Shown: positions 43,962-53,357 of the stretch, piece after piece
How positions within the stretch are numbered: the first letter of the stretch is position 1
Layout: each line of letters starts with the position of its first letter
Assembly (NCBI GenBank): GCA_050633545.1
Contig: JBOEGS010000001.1
Coordinates: forward strand, 186,001-250,000
From: Litorivita sp050633545
GTDB lineage: Bacteria > Pseudomonadota > Alphaproteobacteria > Rhodobacterales > Rhodobacteraceae
Direction of reading: 5' to 3'
Length of the DNA: 64,000 bases
Notes under the pieces: generated by a model
What the model was told of the DNA's origin: nothing
Seen by the model: only the letters and a program-made list of their open reading frames with translations
The model's database searches: none
Made by a program: the position numbers and the translations under genes

Positions 43962-44897
43962 ATGGCCGAGCGTTACGGCGGCAAATACAGTCCGGACAAC
44001 GGCGGTGATCCGGCCGCGCCCCAGCCGTCCCGGCCGCCCGAGGCCGGCAGCTATCGCGGTGCCAAGCGCAGCCGCATCGGCGCGCGGGTCAAGATGTTGT
44101 TCATCGCGCCCCTGCCCTTGATCGGATCGGCGTTTGGCGACGGGCCGCAGGCCTTGGCGATGAACCTTGGCGCGCTGGGATTGCTTCTGTTGGCCGCCTG
44201 GCTGACCCGCGAGGGGCTCAAGGCGCAAGAGGCCTATGAGGCGCGCCGCATTGCCCGCCGCCCCGCCTTTCCGCGCAAACTTGCCGGATCGCTTTTGACG
44301 GGGCTTGGGCTCGGGCTGGCCGGATATGCGGCGGGCGAAGGCATCGCGGGGCCGTTGATCTATATTGTGATCGGGTCGGTGCTGCATGTCATGGCTTTCG
44401 GGCCGGACCCTTTGAAAAACAAGGGGATGGAGGGCGTGGATGCCTTTCAATCGGACCGTGTGGCGCGCGCCGTGGGCGAGGCCGAAACCCATCTGCGCGC
44501 CATGCAGACCGCAATCTCCGATGTGCGCGAGCGCCAGTTGGAAGCGCGCGTCGAGCGGTTTGCCGCCACCGCCCGCACGATGTTTCGCACCCTTGAAAAC
44601 GATCCCAGCGATCTGACCCAAGCGCGCAAATACCTGTCGGTCTATTTGCGCGGGGCGCGCGATGCGACGGTGAAATTTGCCGCGCTTTATGCCCACCGCC
44701 GCGATGCGGGCGCGCGCGCCGATTATGAGGCGCTGTTGGGCGATCTGGAGGCGAATTTCGCCGCGCGCACCGATAAGATGCGCCAGGGCGACCGCGCCGA
44801 TCTAACCGTTGAGATCGACGTTTTGCGCGACCGTCTGGCGCGCGAGGGGCTGCGGGTGCCGCTGCCGGACACCGAGGCCGATACCACCGCGCGCTGA
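43962..44897 (+). CDS. XpaC-like membrane protein
   Basis: The 311-aa protein has a Pro-rich N-terminus, two to three membrane helices (about residues 42-60, 68-85, 110-150), and a cytoplasmic helical domain (AVGEAETHLRAMQTAISDVR ...). It matches the 5-bromo-4-chloroindolyl phosphate hydrolysis protein (XpaC) family, which lies next to TelA in many bacteria. Biochemical role is unknown. Confidence 0.82.
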   Translation: MAERYGGKYSPDNGGDPAAPQPSRPPEAGSYRGAKRSRIGARVKMLFIAPLPLIGSAFGDGPQALAMNLGALGLLLLAAWLTREGLKAQEAYEARRIARRPAFPRKLAGSLLTGLGLGLAGYAAGEGIAGPLIYIVIGSVLHVMAFGPDPLKNKGMEGVDAFQSDRVARAVGEAETHLRAMQTAISDVRERQLEARVERFAATARTMFRTLENDPSDLTQARKYLSVYLRGARDATVKFAALYAHRRDAGARADYEALLGDLEANFAARTDKMRQGDRADLTVEIDVLRDRLAREGLRVPLPDTEADTTAR

Positions 44898-44962
44898 GCC
44901 GCGCCTGTAACCTGTCTTTGGACCTTGCACGGGCCAGAGCATTGATCAAACTGGGGACGATT

Positions 44963-46162
44963 ATGACCGAAACAACACGCGCCAAAGCCGAGGCCACATT
45001 GAAACAAGTCGAAGAAATCACCGCCGTGGTATTGCCCGAACCCAATGATGCCAATGCCATCGTGCCGCTGGAGCAGGCCGATGCGCCGATGACCGGCGAA
45101 ATCACCCGCCGCATGGCCGAACTGGACATGAGCGACACCAATTCCATCGTCTCTTTCGGCTCTGCCGCGCAGGCCGAATTGCAAGAGATCAGCCAAGCCA
45201 TGCTCGCCGATGTGCGCAACAAGGATGTCGGCCCAGCGGGCGACAGCTTGCGCAATATCGTCACCACCATTCGCGGGTTTTCGATTTCCGAACTGGACGT
45301 GCGGCGCGAACGCTCGTGGTGGGAAAAGCTTTTGGGCCGCGCCGCGCCTTTTGCCAAATTCACCGCCCGTTTCGAAGAGGTGCAAAGCCAGATCGACCGC
45401 GTGACCGACAATCTGCTCGGCCATGAGCATACGCTGCTCAAGGATATCAAATCGCTCGATATGCTCTACGAGAAAACCCTCAATTTCTATGATGAACTGG
45501 CGCTATATATCGCGGCGGGTGAGGCAAAATTGCGCGCCCTCGACGAGGTGGATATCCCCGCCAAAGAGGCCGCCGTTGCCGCCGCCCCCGAGGCCGATCA
45601 GGTCATGGCCGCGCAAGAGTTGCGCGATCTGCGCGCCGCGCGCGACGATCTGGAGCGCCGCGTGCATGATCTCAAACTGACGCGGCAGGTAACAATGCAA
45701 TCGCTGCCCTCGATCCGTTTGGTGCAAGAGAATGACAAATCCTTGGTGACCAAGATCAATTCGACCCTCGTCAACACCGTGCCGCTTTGGGAGACGCAAC
45801 TGGCCCAAGCGGTCACCATCCAGCGCAGCGCCGAAGCCGCCGCAGCGGTGCGCGATGCCAATGATCTGACCAACGAGCTGCTCACCGCCAACGCAAAGAA
45901 CCTGCGCGAGAGCAACAAGATCGTGCGCGAGGAAATGGAGCGCGGCGTGTTCGACATCGAAGCGGTCAAGGCGGCCAATGCCGATCTGGTCGCGACCATC
46001 GAGGAAAGCCTCGCCATCGCCGACGAGGGCAAGGCGCGCCGCAAGGCCGCCGAGGTCGAGCTCAAAACCATGGAGGCGAATTTGCGCGACACGCTGGCCG
46101 CCGCCAAGGCCCGCAAGAGCGGCACCGGCGAGACCATCGCCACCGCCGTTCCCAAAGCCTGA
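44963..46162 (+). CDS. telA: TelA/KlaA-type toxic anion resistance protein
   Basis: The 399-aa protein is mostly alpha-helical and coiled-coil with the TelA motifs KFTARFEEVQSQIDRVTDNL, LLKDIKSLDMLYEKTLNFYD, NDKSLVTKINSTLVNTVPLW and LTANAKNLRESNK. TelA homologues confer tellurite resistance and have been tied to cell-envelope stress. The ATG at 44963 is supported by GGGGACG. It follows the XpaC gene by 65 bp. Confidence 0.9.
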   Translation: MTETTRAKAEATLKQVEEITAVVLPEPNDANAIVPLEQADAPMTGEITRRMAELDMSDTNSIVSFGSAAQAELQEISQAMLADVRNKDVGPAGDSLRNIVTTIRGFSISELDVRRERSWWEKLLGRAAPFAKFTARFEEVQSQIDRVTDNLLGHEHTLLKDIKSLDMLYEKTLNFYDELALYIAAGEAKLRALDEVDIPAKEAAVAAAPEADQVMAAQELRDLRAARDDLERRVHDLKLTRQVTMQSLPSIRLVQENDKSLVTKINSTLVNTVPLWETQLAQAVTIQRSAEAAAAVRDANDLTNELLTANAKNLRESNKIVREEMERGVFDIEAVKAANADLVATIEESLAIADEGKARRKAAEVELKTMEANLRDTLAAAKARKSGTGETIATAVPKA

Positions 46163-46183
46163 ACTTAGGGTGGCAAGCCGCAG

Positions 46184-47173
46184 GTGACACGCATCCGGAC
46201 CTCCACATGCCTTGGCCGGCGCGCTCGATTGGGCGCGGCGGCTTTGGCCTGTCTGGCGCTCGGGGCTTGTGATCTGTTTGCCGCCAAACCCTCCGATATG
46301 GCGCCGCGCGCGCGTCCGGCCGGATTGGTCAAACCGCGTCCCGATCCGGCCCCCAAACCGCCAAGCGCCGCCTCGCGCGATCTGGCGCAATATTACGCCC
46401 GCGTGCAGGCCGACCTTGTGGCGCAGGGCTTGCTGCGCACCGATGGGGGCGGGCCGGATACGCCCTATACCTCCGATATGTTGATCCGCAATTTCGAGCG
46501 CATCGCCTTTTACGACGAATATGCCCCCGAGGCGGGATTGAAGGCCTCGACAGGGGCGGCCAAGGCGCTGCGCCGGTGGAACGGGCCAGTGCGCATCAGC
46601 ACCGAATTCGGCGCCTCGGTCGCGCCCGAAATGCGCAAAGAGGCCAGCGCCGAGGTCGCCGCCTATGCGGCGCGTCTGGCGCGGCTGACCGGTCATGAGA
46701 TCGAGGCGAATGCGCGCAAGCCGAATTTTCAGGTCTTTTTCCTCAGCGAGGACGACCGCGCCGCCGCCTTGCCGAAAATCCGCGCGCTGGTGCCCTCGAT
46801 CTCGCCCGCCTCGATGCAGGTTCTGCGCGATCTGGAGCGGCCGATCCATTGCCTTGTCATCGCCTTTTCCGATGATCAATCCTCCGACAGCTATAACCAC
46901 GCCATCGCGATCATCCGCGCCGAACATCCCGATATCTTGCGCCGCGCCTGTATCCACGAGGAGCTGGCCCAAGGGCTGGGCCTTGGCAATGACAGCCCCG
47001 CCGCGCGCCCGTCGATTTTCAATGATGACGACGAATTTGCCTATCTGACCAGCCATGACGAAAAGCTGCTCCAACTGCTCTATGATCCGCGGCTCAAAAC
47101 CGGCATGCGTGTCGAAGAGGCGCGCCCGATCCTGCGTATTTTGGGCCGCGAAGTGATGGGGGACGCGTTATGA
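46184..47173 (+). CDS. DUF2927 lipoprotein
   Basis: The 329-aa protein has a lipoprotein-like signal (ALGAC at about 25-29) and the DUF2927 segment HEELAQGLGLGNDSPAARPS plus FNDDDEFAYLTSHDEKLLQLLY, resembling an HExxxGLG-type peptidase fold. Catalytic activity is unproven. The start is GTG. Its TGA overlaps the next gene's ATG. Confidence 0.78.
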   Translation: MTRIRTSTCLGRRARLGAAALACLALGACDLFAAKPSDMAPRARPAGLVKPRPDPAPKPPSAASRDLAQYYARVQADLVAQGLLRTDGGGPDTPYTSDMLIRNFERIAFYDEYAPEAGLKASTGAAKALRRWNGPVRISTEFGASVAPEMRKEASAEVAAYAARLARLTGHEIEANARKPNFQVFFLSEDDRAAALPKIRALVPSISPASMQVLRDLERPIHCLVIAFSDDQSSDSYNHAIAIIRAEHPDILRRACIHEELAQGLGLGNDSPAARPSIFNDDDEFAYLTSHDEKLLQLLYDPRLKTGMRVEEARPILRILGREVMGDAL

Positions 47174-48609
47174 GCACGCAAACGCCCCGCGAGGGCGCGC
47201 GCGACAGCGCCGCCAAAACACCCGCGCAGACGCCCGCACAGACATCGACACAGACACCCGCTCAGACACCGGCACGGCCCCCCAAAGAGGCCGCCACCGA
47301 GATGCCCGCACAGACCTTGGCGCAGCCGGTCACCCTGCCCTGCGGCGCGGTGATCGCCAACCGCATCGCCAAATCGGCCACCTCCGAAGGATTGGCCGCC
47401 GGATCGAACCACGCCAATGGCTATCACGCGGCGCTTTACGGGCGCTGGGGCGCGAGCGGCGCGGGGATGATCATCACCGGCAATGTCATGGTGGACCGCG
47501 CGCATCTGGAGCGCGGCGGCAATATCGCCATCGAGGGCGAGCCGCCAGACGCCGCGCGGGCCGCTTTGGCGCAGATGGCCGAGGCCGCCAAAAGCGGCGG
47601 CGCCCATGTGATCATGCAACTCAACCACGCGGGCCGACAGACCCCCGCCGCCATCAACCCCGCGCCCAAATCCGCCTCGCCCGTGCCCTTGGCCGTGGGC
47701 GGCAAGATGTTCGCCCGCCCCGAAGCGATGGAAGCCGAAGAGATAGAGGATGTGATCGAAGCCTTTGTCCACGCCGCTTTGGTGGCGCGCGGCGCGGGGT
47801 TTGACGGGGTGCAAATCCATGCCGCCCACGGCTATCTGGTCTCGCAATTTCTCTCGCCGCTGTCGAACCGGCGCTCGGATGCATGGGGCGGCGGGTTGAT
47901 GGGGCGCGCGCGGCTGCTGATGGAGCTGGTCCGGCGGGTGCGCTCGGCCTGCGGGGTGCGGTTCATCGTCGGGGTGAAACTCAACTCGGCCGATTTCCAG
48001 CGCGGCGGATTTTCCGAAGACGACAGCGCGCAGGTCGGCGCATGGCTCGAAGGCGCAGGGGCCGATTTCATCGAACTGTCGGGCGGCAATTACGAACAGC
48101 CGCGGATGATGGATATCGACCGGCTCGACCCTCTGGCCGCCACGCCCAAACGCGAAAGCACCAAGGCGCGCGAGGCCTATTTCCTCGATTTCGTCCCGCG
48201 CCTGCGCAAGGTCACGAATTTGCCGATCATGGTCACCGGCGGGTTTGAAACCGCCGCCGCGATGCAGGCCGCCGTCAAGGAAGAAGACATTGATTTCATC
48301 GGGCTTGCGCGGCCCATGCTCGTCGATCCCGATGCGCCTTTGGGCCTGCTCAGCGGCGAGACCGAGGCCCTGCCGCCGCGCCCCAAGCTGCAACTGGGCC
48401 GCGGGTTTTTCGGGCCGCTCTCGGCCTATAGCCCGATCCGCGATGCCAATGCCGCCGCCGCCCAAGCGTGGTATTTCGAACAGATTTACGCGCTGGCCTC
48501 GGGCGAGGCGCCGCGGCGCGATCTCAAACCTTGGAAGGCGCTTCTGGCCTATCTGAAAACCGAAAAAAAAGCCGTGCAGGCGCTTGCTGCGCGCCCGCGC
48601 GATTTGTAA
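47170..48609 (+). CDS. NADH:flavin oxidoreductase / OYE-type flavoenzyme
   Basis: The 479-aa protein has a Thr/Pro/Gln-rich repeat leader (residues 1-52), then an OYE barrel: NRIAKSATSEGLA, MQLNHAGRQTP, HAAHGYLVSQFLSPLSNRRSD and FIGLARPMLVDP. It would reduce an activated alkene with NAD(P)H. The leader is made of repeated TPAQTPAQ units of 12 bp and seems unnecessary for fold. Confidence 0.87.
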   Translation: MSTQTPREGARDSAAKTPAQTPAQTSTQTPAQTPARPPKEAATEMPAQTLAQPVTLPCGAVIANRIAKSATSEGLAAGSNHANGYHAALYGRWGASGAGMIITGNVMVDRAHLERGGNIAIEGEPPDAARAALAQMAEAAKSGGAHVIMQLNHAGRQTPAAINPAPKSASPVPLAVGGKMFARPEAMEAEEIEDVIEAFVHAALVARGAGFDGVQIHAAHGYLVSQFLSPLSNRRSDAWGGGLMGRARLLMELVRRVRSACGVRFIVGVKLNSADFQRGGFSEDDSAQVGAWLEGAGADFIELSGGNYEQPRMMDIDRLDPLAATPKRESTKAREAYFLDFVPRLRKVTNLPIMVTGGFETAAAMQAAVKEEDIDFIGLARPMLVDPDAPLGLLSGETEALPPRPKLQLGRGFFGPLSAYSPIRDANAAAAQAWYFEQIYALASGEAPRRDLKPWKALLAYLKTEKKAVQALAARPRDL

Positions 48610-48627
48610 CCGAAAGGAGCCATTTTT

Positions 48628-49764
48628 ATGGGTATTCTCGACTTTCTCACCGGCGAATTCATCGACGTCATCCATTGGACCGACGACAGCCGCGATACGA
48701 TGGTCTGGCGGTTCGAGCGCGAGGACCACGAGATCAAATATGGCGCCAAGCTGACGGTGCGCGAGGGCCAAGCGGCGGTCTTTGTCCATGAGGGGCAATT
48801 GGCCGATGTCTTCACGCCGGGGCTTTATATGCTCGAGACCAACAACATGCCGGTTCTCACGACGTTGAACCATTGGGATCACGGCTTTAAATCTCCTTTT
48901 AAATCAGAGATTTACTACATCAACACGACGCGGTTTAACGATCTGAAATGGGGCACCAAAAACCCGATCATCTGCCGCGATCCGGAATTTGGCCCCGTGC
49001 GGCTGCGCGCCTTTGGCACCTATTCGATCCGCGTCAGCGATCCGGCGCGTTTCCTGACCGAGATTGTCGGCACCGACGGCGAATTCACCATGGATGAAAT
49101 CTCGTTCCAGATCCGCAATGTGATCGTGCAGGAATTAAGCCGCGTGGTCGCGTCGTCGGGGATTCCGGTATTGGATATGGCCGCGAACACCGCCGATCTT
49201 GGCAAGCTGGTGGCGGCGCAGATTTCCGAAACCATCGCCGCCTACGGATTGTCGATGCCCGAGCTTTACATCGAAAATATCTCGCTGCCCGAAGCGGTCG
49301 AAGCGGCGCTGGACAAGCGCACCTCGATGGGGCTGGCCGGTGATCTGGGCCGGTTCACCCAATATAGCGCCGCCGAGGCGATGACCGCAGCGGCCGCCAA
49401 TCCCAATGGCGGCGGCGGTATGGGTGCGGGGCTTGGCATGGGGATGGGCATGGCAATGGCCACGCAGATGGGCAATGCGGGGCCTTGGGGTCCGCGCCCT
49501 GCCGCCGCGCCCGCGCCGCAAGCCGCCGCGCCCGCCGTGCCCCCGCCGCCGCCCGCCGAACATGTGTGGCATATCGCCGAAGCGGGCGTCACCAAAGGCC
49601 CCTATTCCAAAGCCGCCATGGGCCGGATGGCCGCCGATGGCAGTTTGAGCCGCGAGACCTTTGTGTGGACCGCCGGTCAGGACGGGTGGAAACATGCGGG
49701 CGATGTGATGGAACTGGCGCAGCTTTTCACCGTCCTGCCCCCGCCCCCGCCGCCCGCCGCCTGA
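48628..49764 (+). CDS. SPFH/virion-core-like protein with GYF_2 domain
   Basis: The 378-aa protein resembles Bacillus YdjI: MGILDFLTGEFIDVIHWTDD, a SPFH domain (residues 30-240, including FGTYSIRVSDPARFL and MGLAGDLGRFTQY), a Gly/Ala/Met-rich and Pro-rich linker (255-310), then a GYF_2 domain (HIAEAGVTKGPYSKAAMGRM ...). AAAGGAG precedes the ATG. YdjI belongs to a membrane-stress module with a zinc-ribbon protein, and a zinc-ribbon gene follows here too. Confidence 0.85.
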   Translation: MGILDFLTGEFIDVIHWTDDSRDTMVWRFEREDHEIKYGAKLTVREGQAAVFVHEGQLADVFTPGLYMLETNNMPVLTTLNHWDHGFKSPFKSEIYYINTTRFNDLKWGTKNPIICRDPEFGPVRLRAFGTYSIRVSDPARFLTEIVGTDGEFTMDEISFQIRNVIVQELSRVVASSGIPVLDMAANTADLGKLVAAQISETIAAYGLSMPELYIENISLPEAVEAALDKRTSMGLAGDLGRFTQYSAAEAMTAAAANPNGGGGMGAGLGMGMGMAMATQMGNAGPWGPRPAAAPAPQAAAPAVPPPPPAEHVWHIAEAGVTKGPYSKAAMGRMAADGSLSRETFVWTAGQDGWKHAGDVMELAQLFTVLPPPPPPAA

Positions 49765-49813
49765 GCGCGCCGCTGCCGCCCATTTTTTAAGGCCCGATTT
49801 TGGACCGTTTGTG

Positions 49814-50206
49814 ATGCCTGACATGCCCGAAATACAGCGCGGCCATGATGCGCCGCCCGCCCCCGACACGGCCGAGACCCGCGCCGAGGCGCTGGCGCTG
49901 GCCTTGATGGGCGCGGGCGCGATGGCGCAAGAGATGCTCTCGCCCGATGCCACGTGGCAATGCGGCGATGCGCCCGTCATGGTCGGGCGCGGCGCGATTC
50001 TGGCGGCGCTCGGCGCGCTGCGCCCGCCGCGCAAAATCTACATCGAACAGGTGGTGACCCAAGGCAAGGCGGGCACGGTTTCGGGGCGGCTGGTCACCGA
50101 TACGGGGGGCGCGCGGCTGTTTTGCCATGTGATCCGCTACACCAGCGCCGCCGCGCAGCAGATCGCGCAGATCGTCAGTTTCGACCATGGCGTAAAGGCG
50201 GGCTGA
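49814..50206 (+). CDS. Small NTF2/SnoaL-like protein
   Basis: The 130-aa protein has a pattern compatible with an NTF2-like fold (helix LALALMGAGAMAQEML, then strands DATWQCG, GRGAILAALGAL, TVSGRLV, QIVSFDHG). Function unknown. It sits between the SPFH and zinc-ribbon genes, with 3 bp to the latter. Confidence 0.6.
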   Translation: MPDMPEIQRGHDAPPAPDTAETRAEALALALMGAGAMAQEMLSPDATWQCGDAPVMVGRGAILAALGALRPPRKIYIEQVVTQGKAGTVSGRLVTDTGGARLFCHVIRYTSAAAQQIAQIVSFDHGVKAG

Positions 50207-50209
50207 TCC

Positions 50210-51403
50210 ATGAGCACCCCCCCGCGCAGCCCCCAGAGCGCCGGCCAGAACGCCGGCGAGAACGGTGGTCAGAACGCTGGCCAGAGCAGCGGCCAGAACG
50301 ACGCCAGCCATAGCCCGCAAGAGCACCGCTTTCCCTGCCCGCAATGCGGCGCCGATTACCGCTTCGATCCGGCGGCGGCGCAGCTTGTGTGCGATTTTTG
50401 CGGCCATCACGAGCCGATGGACATCGCCCAGGCCCCCGCCCGCGCCGCCGCCATCACCGAGATGGATTTTCGCTCCGCGCTCGACGGTGCCCTGCCCGAG
50501 GCCGAAGCCCAAGACATCCGCACGCTGCACTGCCCCAATTGCGCCGCCCAGATCGAGCTTGGCGCGGGCGAGCATGCCACCGAATGCCCGTTTTGCGCCA
50601 CCCCCGTGGTCACCGACACCGGCGCGCAGCGACAAATCAAACCGCGCGCGGTTTTGCCCTTTGCGCTGGACGAGCGCGCCGCGCGCAGCGCGATGGGTGA
50701 TTGGCTCGGGCGGCTATGGTTCGCGCCCTCGGGCTTGAAAAAATACGCCCGCAAGGGCCGCAAGATGCAAGGCATCTATGTGCCCTATTGGACCTTTGAC
50801 GCCGATACGGCCTCGCGCTATCGCGGCGAGCGCGGCACCGTCTATTACGAGACCCACACCGTCATGCGCGATGGCAAGCGCCAGAAGGTGCAGGTGGCCA
50901 AGGTCCGCTGGACCCCCAAATCGGGGCGCGTAGCGCGGTTTTTCGACGATGTGCTGGTGCTGGCCGCGACCGCCCTGCCCAAACGGTTCACCGATGCGCT
51001 CGAGCCGTGGGATTTGAGCGCGCTGGTGCCCTATGCGCCCGAATATCTCGCCGGATTTCGCGCCCAAGCCTATAGCGTGCCTCTCGAGGAGGGATATGCC
51101 GAAGCGCGCGCCATCATGGACCGCGCCATCGCCCGCGACGTGCGTTTCGACATCGGCGGCGACCGCCAGCGCATCCATGACATCGACACAAGCGTGCATG
51201 ACGTAACGTTCAAACATATTCTGCTGCCTGTCTGGATGGCGGCCTATAAATATCGGGGCAAGACCTATCGTTTCGTGGTCAACGGCCGCACCGGCAAGGT
51301 GCAAGGCGCGCGGCCCTATAGCGCGTGGAAAATTGCCGTTGCGGTGGTTGCGGGGCTGATCCTCGCGGCGACCATCGGCTATGTCGCCGCGATGCAGCAG
51401 TAA
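50210..51403 (+). CDS. Zinc-ribbon membrane protein (YdjG type)
   Basis: The 397-aa protein has a Gly/Asn/Gln repeat leader, two zinc ribbons with four CxxC pairs (CPQCGADY, CDFCGHHE, CPNCAAQI, CPFCATPV), a central domain (GIYVPYWTFDADTASRYRGE) and one C-terminal membrane helix. This is the TFIIB-type zinc-ribbon/YdjG architecture. It likely works with the SPFH protein at the membrane. Confidence 0.82.
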   Translation: MSTPPRSPQSAGQNAGENGGQNAGQSSGQNDASHSPQEHRFPCPQCGADYRFDPAAAQLVCDFCGHHEPMDIAQAPARAAAITEMDFRSALDGALPEAEAQDIRTLHCPNCAAQIELGAGEHATECPFCATPVVTDTGAQRQIKPRAVLPFALDERAARSAMGDWLGRLWFAPSGLKKYARKGRKMQGIYVPYWTFDADTASRYRGERGTVYYETHTVMRDGKRQKVQVAKVRWTPKSGRVARFFDDVLVLAATALPKRFTDALEPWDLSALVPYAPEYLAGFRAQAYSVPLEEGYAEARAIMDRAIARDVRFDIGGDRQRIHDIDTSVHDVTFKHILLPVWMAAYKYRGKTYRFVVNGRTGKVQGARPYSAWKIAVAVVAGLILAATIGYVAAMQQ

Positions 51404-51427
51404 CAAAGACAAGGAAAAGACCCGCCC

Positions 51428-52117
51428 ATGATGAGTGATATCCCCGAGGCCTCCATCGTTTTACGCGGGCTTTTGCACGATCGCTACAGTTGCCGCGCCT
51501 TTCGCCCCGATCCGGTGCCGCGCGCGGTGATCGAGGATCTGCTGCGCATGGCGGGGCGCGCGCCCTCGTGGTGCAACGCCCAGCCGTGGGAGGTGATCGT
51601 CACCGCCGCCCCCGCCACCGAGGCCTTTCGCGCGCGGATGATGAAAGCGGTGCTCGAAGAGAGCGGCAGTTCCGATTTCGAATTCCCCTCGGGCTATTCG
51701 GGCGCACGTCAGGAACGGCGGCGCACCTGCGGCTGGCAGCTTTACGAGGCGGTCGGCGTCAAGAAGGGCGACCGCGCCGGATCGGCGATGCAGATGCTCG
51801 AAAACTTCCGCCTGTTCGGCGCGCCCCATGTGGCGATCGTCACCTCGGCGCGCGAGCTTGGCCCCTATGGCGCGATGGATTGCGGCGGCTTTGTCACCGC
51901 CTTTACCCTGGCCGCTGCCGCCGCCGGATTGGGCAGCATCGCACAGGCCGCCATCGCCGGTTATTCCGATCAGGTGCGCGCCCATTTCGACATTCCCGAT
52001 GACCGCGTCATCGCCTGTGCCATCTCGTTTGGCTATGCCGATGACGACCACCCCGCCAACGGCTTTCGCACCGAGCGCGCCGCGCTCGGCGAGGTGCTCG
52101 ACTGGCGCGAGGATTAG
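51428..52117 (+). CDS. Nitroreductase-family flavoenzyme
   Basis: The 229-aa protein has DRYSCRAFRPDPVPR and RAPSWCNAQPWEVIVT, the FMN-binding motifs, and a late FGYADDDHPAN. Members reduce nitroaromatics or quinones. AAGGAAAAG precedes the start. It follows the zinc-ribbon gene by 24 bp. Confidence 0.9.
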   Translation: MMSDIPEASIVLRGLLHDRYSCRAFRPDPVPRAVIEDLLRMAGRAPSWCNAQPWEVIVTAAPATEAFRARMMKAVLEESGSSDFEFPSGYSGARQERRRTCGWQLYEAVGVKKGDRAGSAMQMLENFRLFGAPHVAIVTSARELGPYGAMDCGGFVTAFTLAAAAAGLGSIAQAAIAGYSDQVRAHFDIPDDRVIACAISFGYADDDHPANGFRTERAALGEVLDWRED

Positions 52118-52120
52118 GCG

Positions 52121-52558
52121 GTGCGCGCTCTGGTGCAACGGGTGGGCCGCGCCGCCGTCCATATCGAGGGCGATTTGGTGGGCGAGGTCGGCGAGGGGCT
52201 GTTGATTTTGATCTGCGCCATGGCGGGGGATGCGCCCGAGGCCCCCGCGAAAATGGCGGCGAAAATCGCCAAGCTGCGGATTTTCAAGGATGAGGCGGGC
52301 AAGATGAACCGCGCCCTGCGCGACACGGGCGGCGGCGCGCTGATCGTGTCGCAATTCACGCTGGCGGGGGATACCTCGCGCGGCAACCGCCCCGGATTTT
52401 CCGCCGCTGCCCCGCCCGCCGAGGGCGAGGCCGCCTATGAGGCCTTTATCAGCGCCATGCGCGCCGAGGGCATCGGGGTGCAAACGGGGCGGTTTGGCGC
52501 GGATATGCAGGTCAGCCTCGTCAATGACGGGCCGGTGACGCTTTGGGTCGAGGTCTAG
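52121..52558 (+). CDS. dtd: D-aminoacyl-tRNA deacylase
   Basis: The 145-aa protein has the Dtd motifs RALVQRVGRAAVHIEGD, SQFTLAGDTSRGNRPGF and the cis-Gly-Pro NDGPVTLWVEV. It removes D-amino acids from tRNA. The start is GTG at 52121, with AGGA about 8 bp upstream. Confidence 0.95.
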   Translation: MRALVQRVGRAAVHIEGDLVGEVGEGLLILICAMAGDAPEAPAKMAAKIAKLRIFKDEAGKMNRALRDTGGGALIVSQFTLAGDTSRGNRPGFSAAAPPAEGEAAYEAFISAMRAEGIGVQTGRFGADMQVSLVNDGPVTLWVEV

Positions 52559-52604
52559 GCCTGGGGCAAAGCCCTGACCGAGCCGAGAACAGGCGCGGCG
52601 CGCT

Positions 52605-53123
52605 TTAGCTCTTTTTGACGAATTGGGTGAGGATCACGATGCGCTGGCCCTCGACACGGCCCTCGATATGGTCCGCGTTATCGGCCACAAGGGAAATGCC
52701 GCGCACGGCGGTGCCGCGTTTGGCGGTAAATCCCGCGCCTTTGACCGGCAGGTCCTTGATCAACACCACCGTATCGCCCGCCGCCAGAACCGCGCCGTTG
52801 CTGTCGCGGTGAATAACCAGATCGGCCTGCGCCTCGGCCATGCCCGCCTGCGCCCAGTCCGCCTCTTCCTCGCTCAGATAGGCAATGTCGAGCAGATCAT
52901 TGGCCCAAGGCCTGCGCAGCGCGTGCAGCATCCGCCATGCGGTGACCTTGACCGCAGGCACCTCGCTCCAGATCGCCTCATGCAGGCATTGCCACTGCGG
53001 CCCGTCGGTGATCGACCCCTGCGCGGCCTCGGCGCAGGGCGCGCAAAGGTCGAGCGTGTCGTCGCGCGGGGCGATGGCATGAGGGCTTGCCCCCTCGTTC
53101 GAGCAAATCTGGCAATTGGTCAT
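52605..53123 (-). CDS. PhnA-family zinc-ribbon protein
   Basis: The 172-aa protein has an N-terminal zinc ribbon (CQICSNEG ... CAPCAEA) and a PhnA C-terminal SH3-like domain (GDTVVLIKDLPVKGAG, KRGTAVRGI). PhnA-type proteins have uncertain function. GAGGGAT precedes the ATG. It converges with dtd. Confidence 0.88.
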   Translation of the reverse strand: MTNCQICSNEGASPHAIAPRDDTLDLCAPCAEAAQGSITDGPQWQCLHEAIWSEVPAVKVTAWRMLHALRRPWANDLLDIAYLSEEEADWAQAGMAEAQADLVIHRDSNGAVLAAGDTVVLIKDLPVKGAGFTAKRGTAVRGISLVADNADHIEGRVEGQRIVILTQFVKKS

Positions 53124-53293
53124 GGCGCATCCCTCATGGCGTGATCTGCGCCCTTATGCGGCCCCGCCGCGCCCCTGCCAACCGCAAAACGCGGGCGCAT
53201 GGGGGCAGGCGCAGGCGCACCGACGCAATACCGACGTGATACAGACGTGATACAGACAGCGATTTTCGCCGCATGCGCGCCGCGCAAAATGAA

Positions 53294-53323
53294 GCGCGCC
53301 CCCCGATAAATCGAGGAGCGCGC
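53294..53323 (-). terminator. Terminator after the T1SS operon
   Basis: GCGCGC (53294-53299) pairs with GCGCGC (53318-53323), with CCCGAT/ATCGAG pairing inside, followed on the minus strand by a T-rich stretch (CTTCATTTT). It lies 34 bp past the HlyD stop. Confidence 0.7.
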
Positions 53324-53357
53324 GACCGAGGTTACTCGCACTGGAAAATCACCGGCC

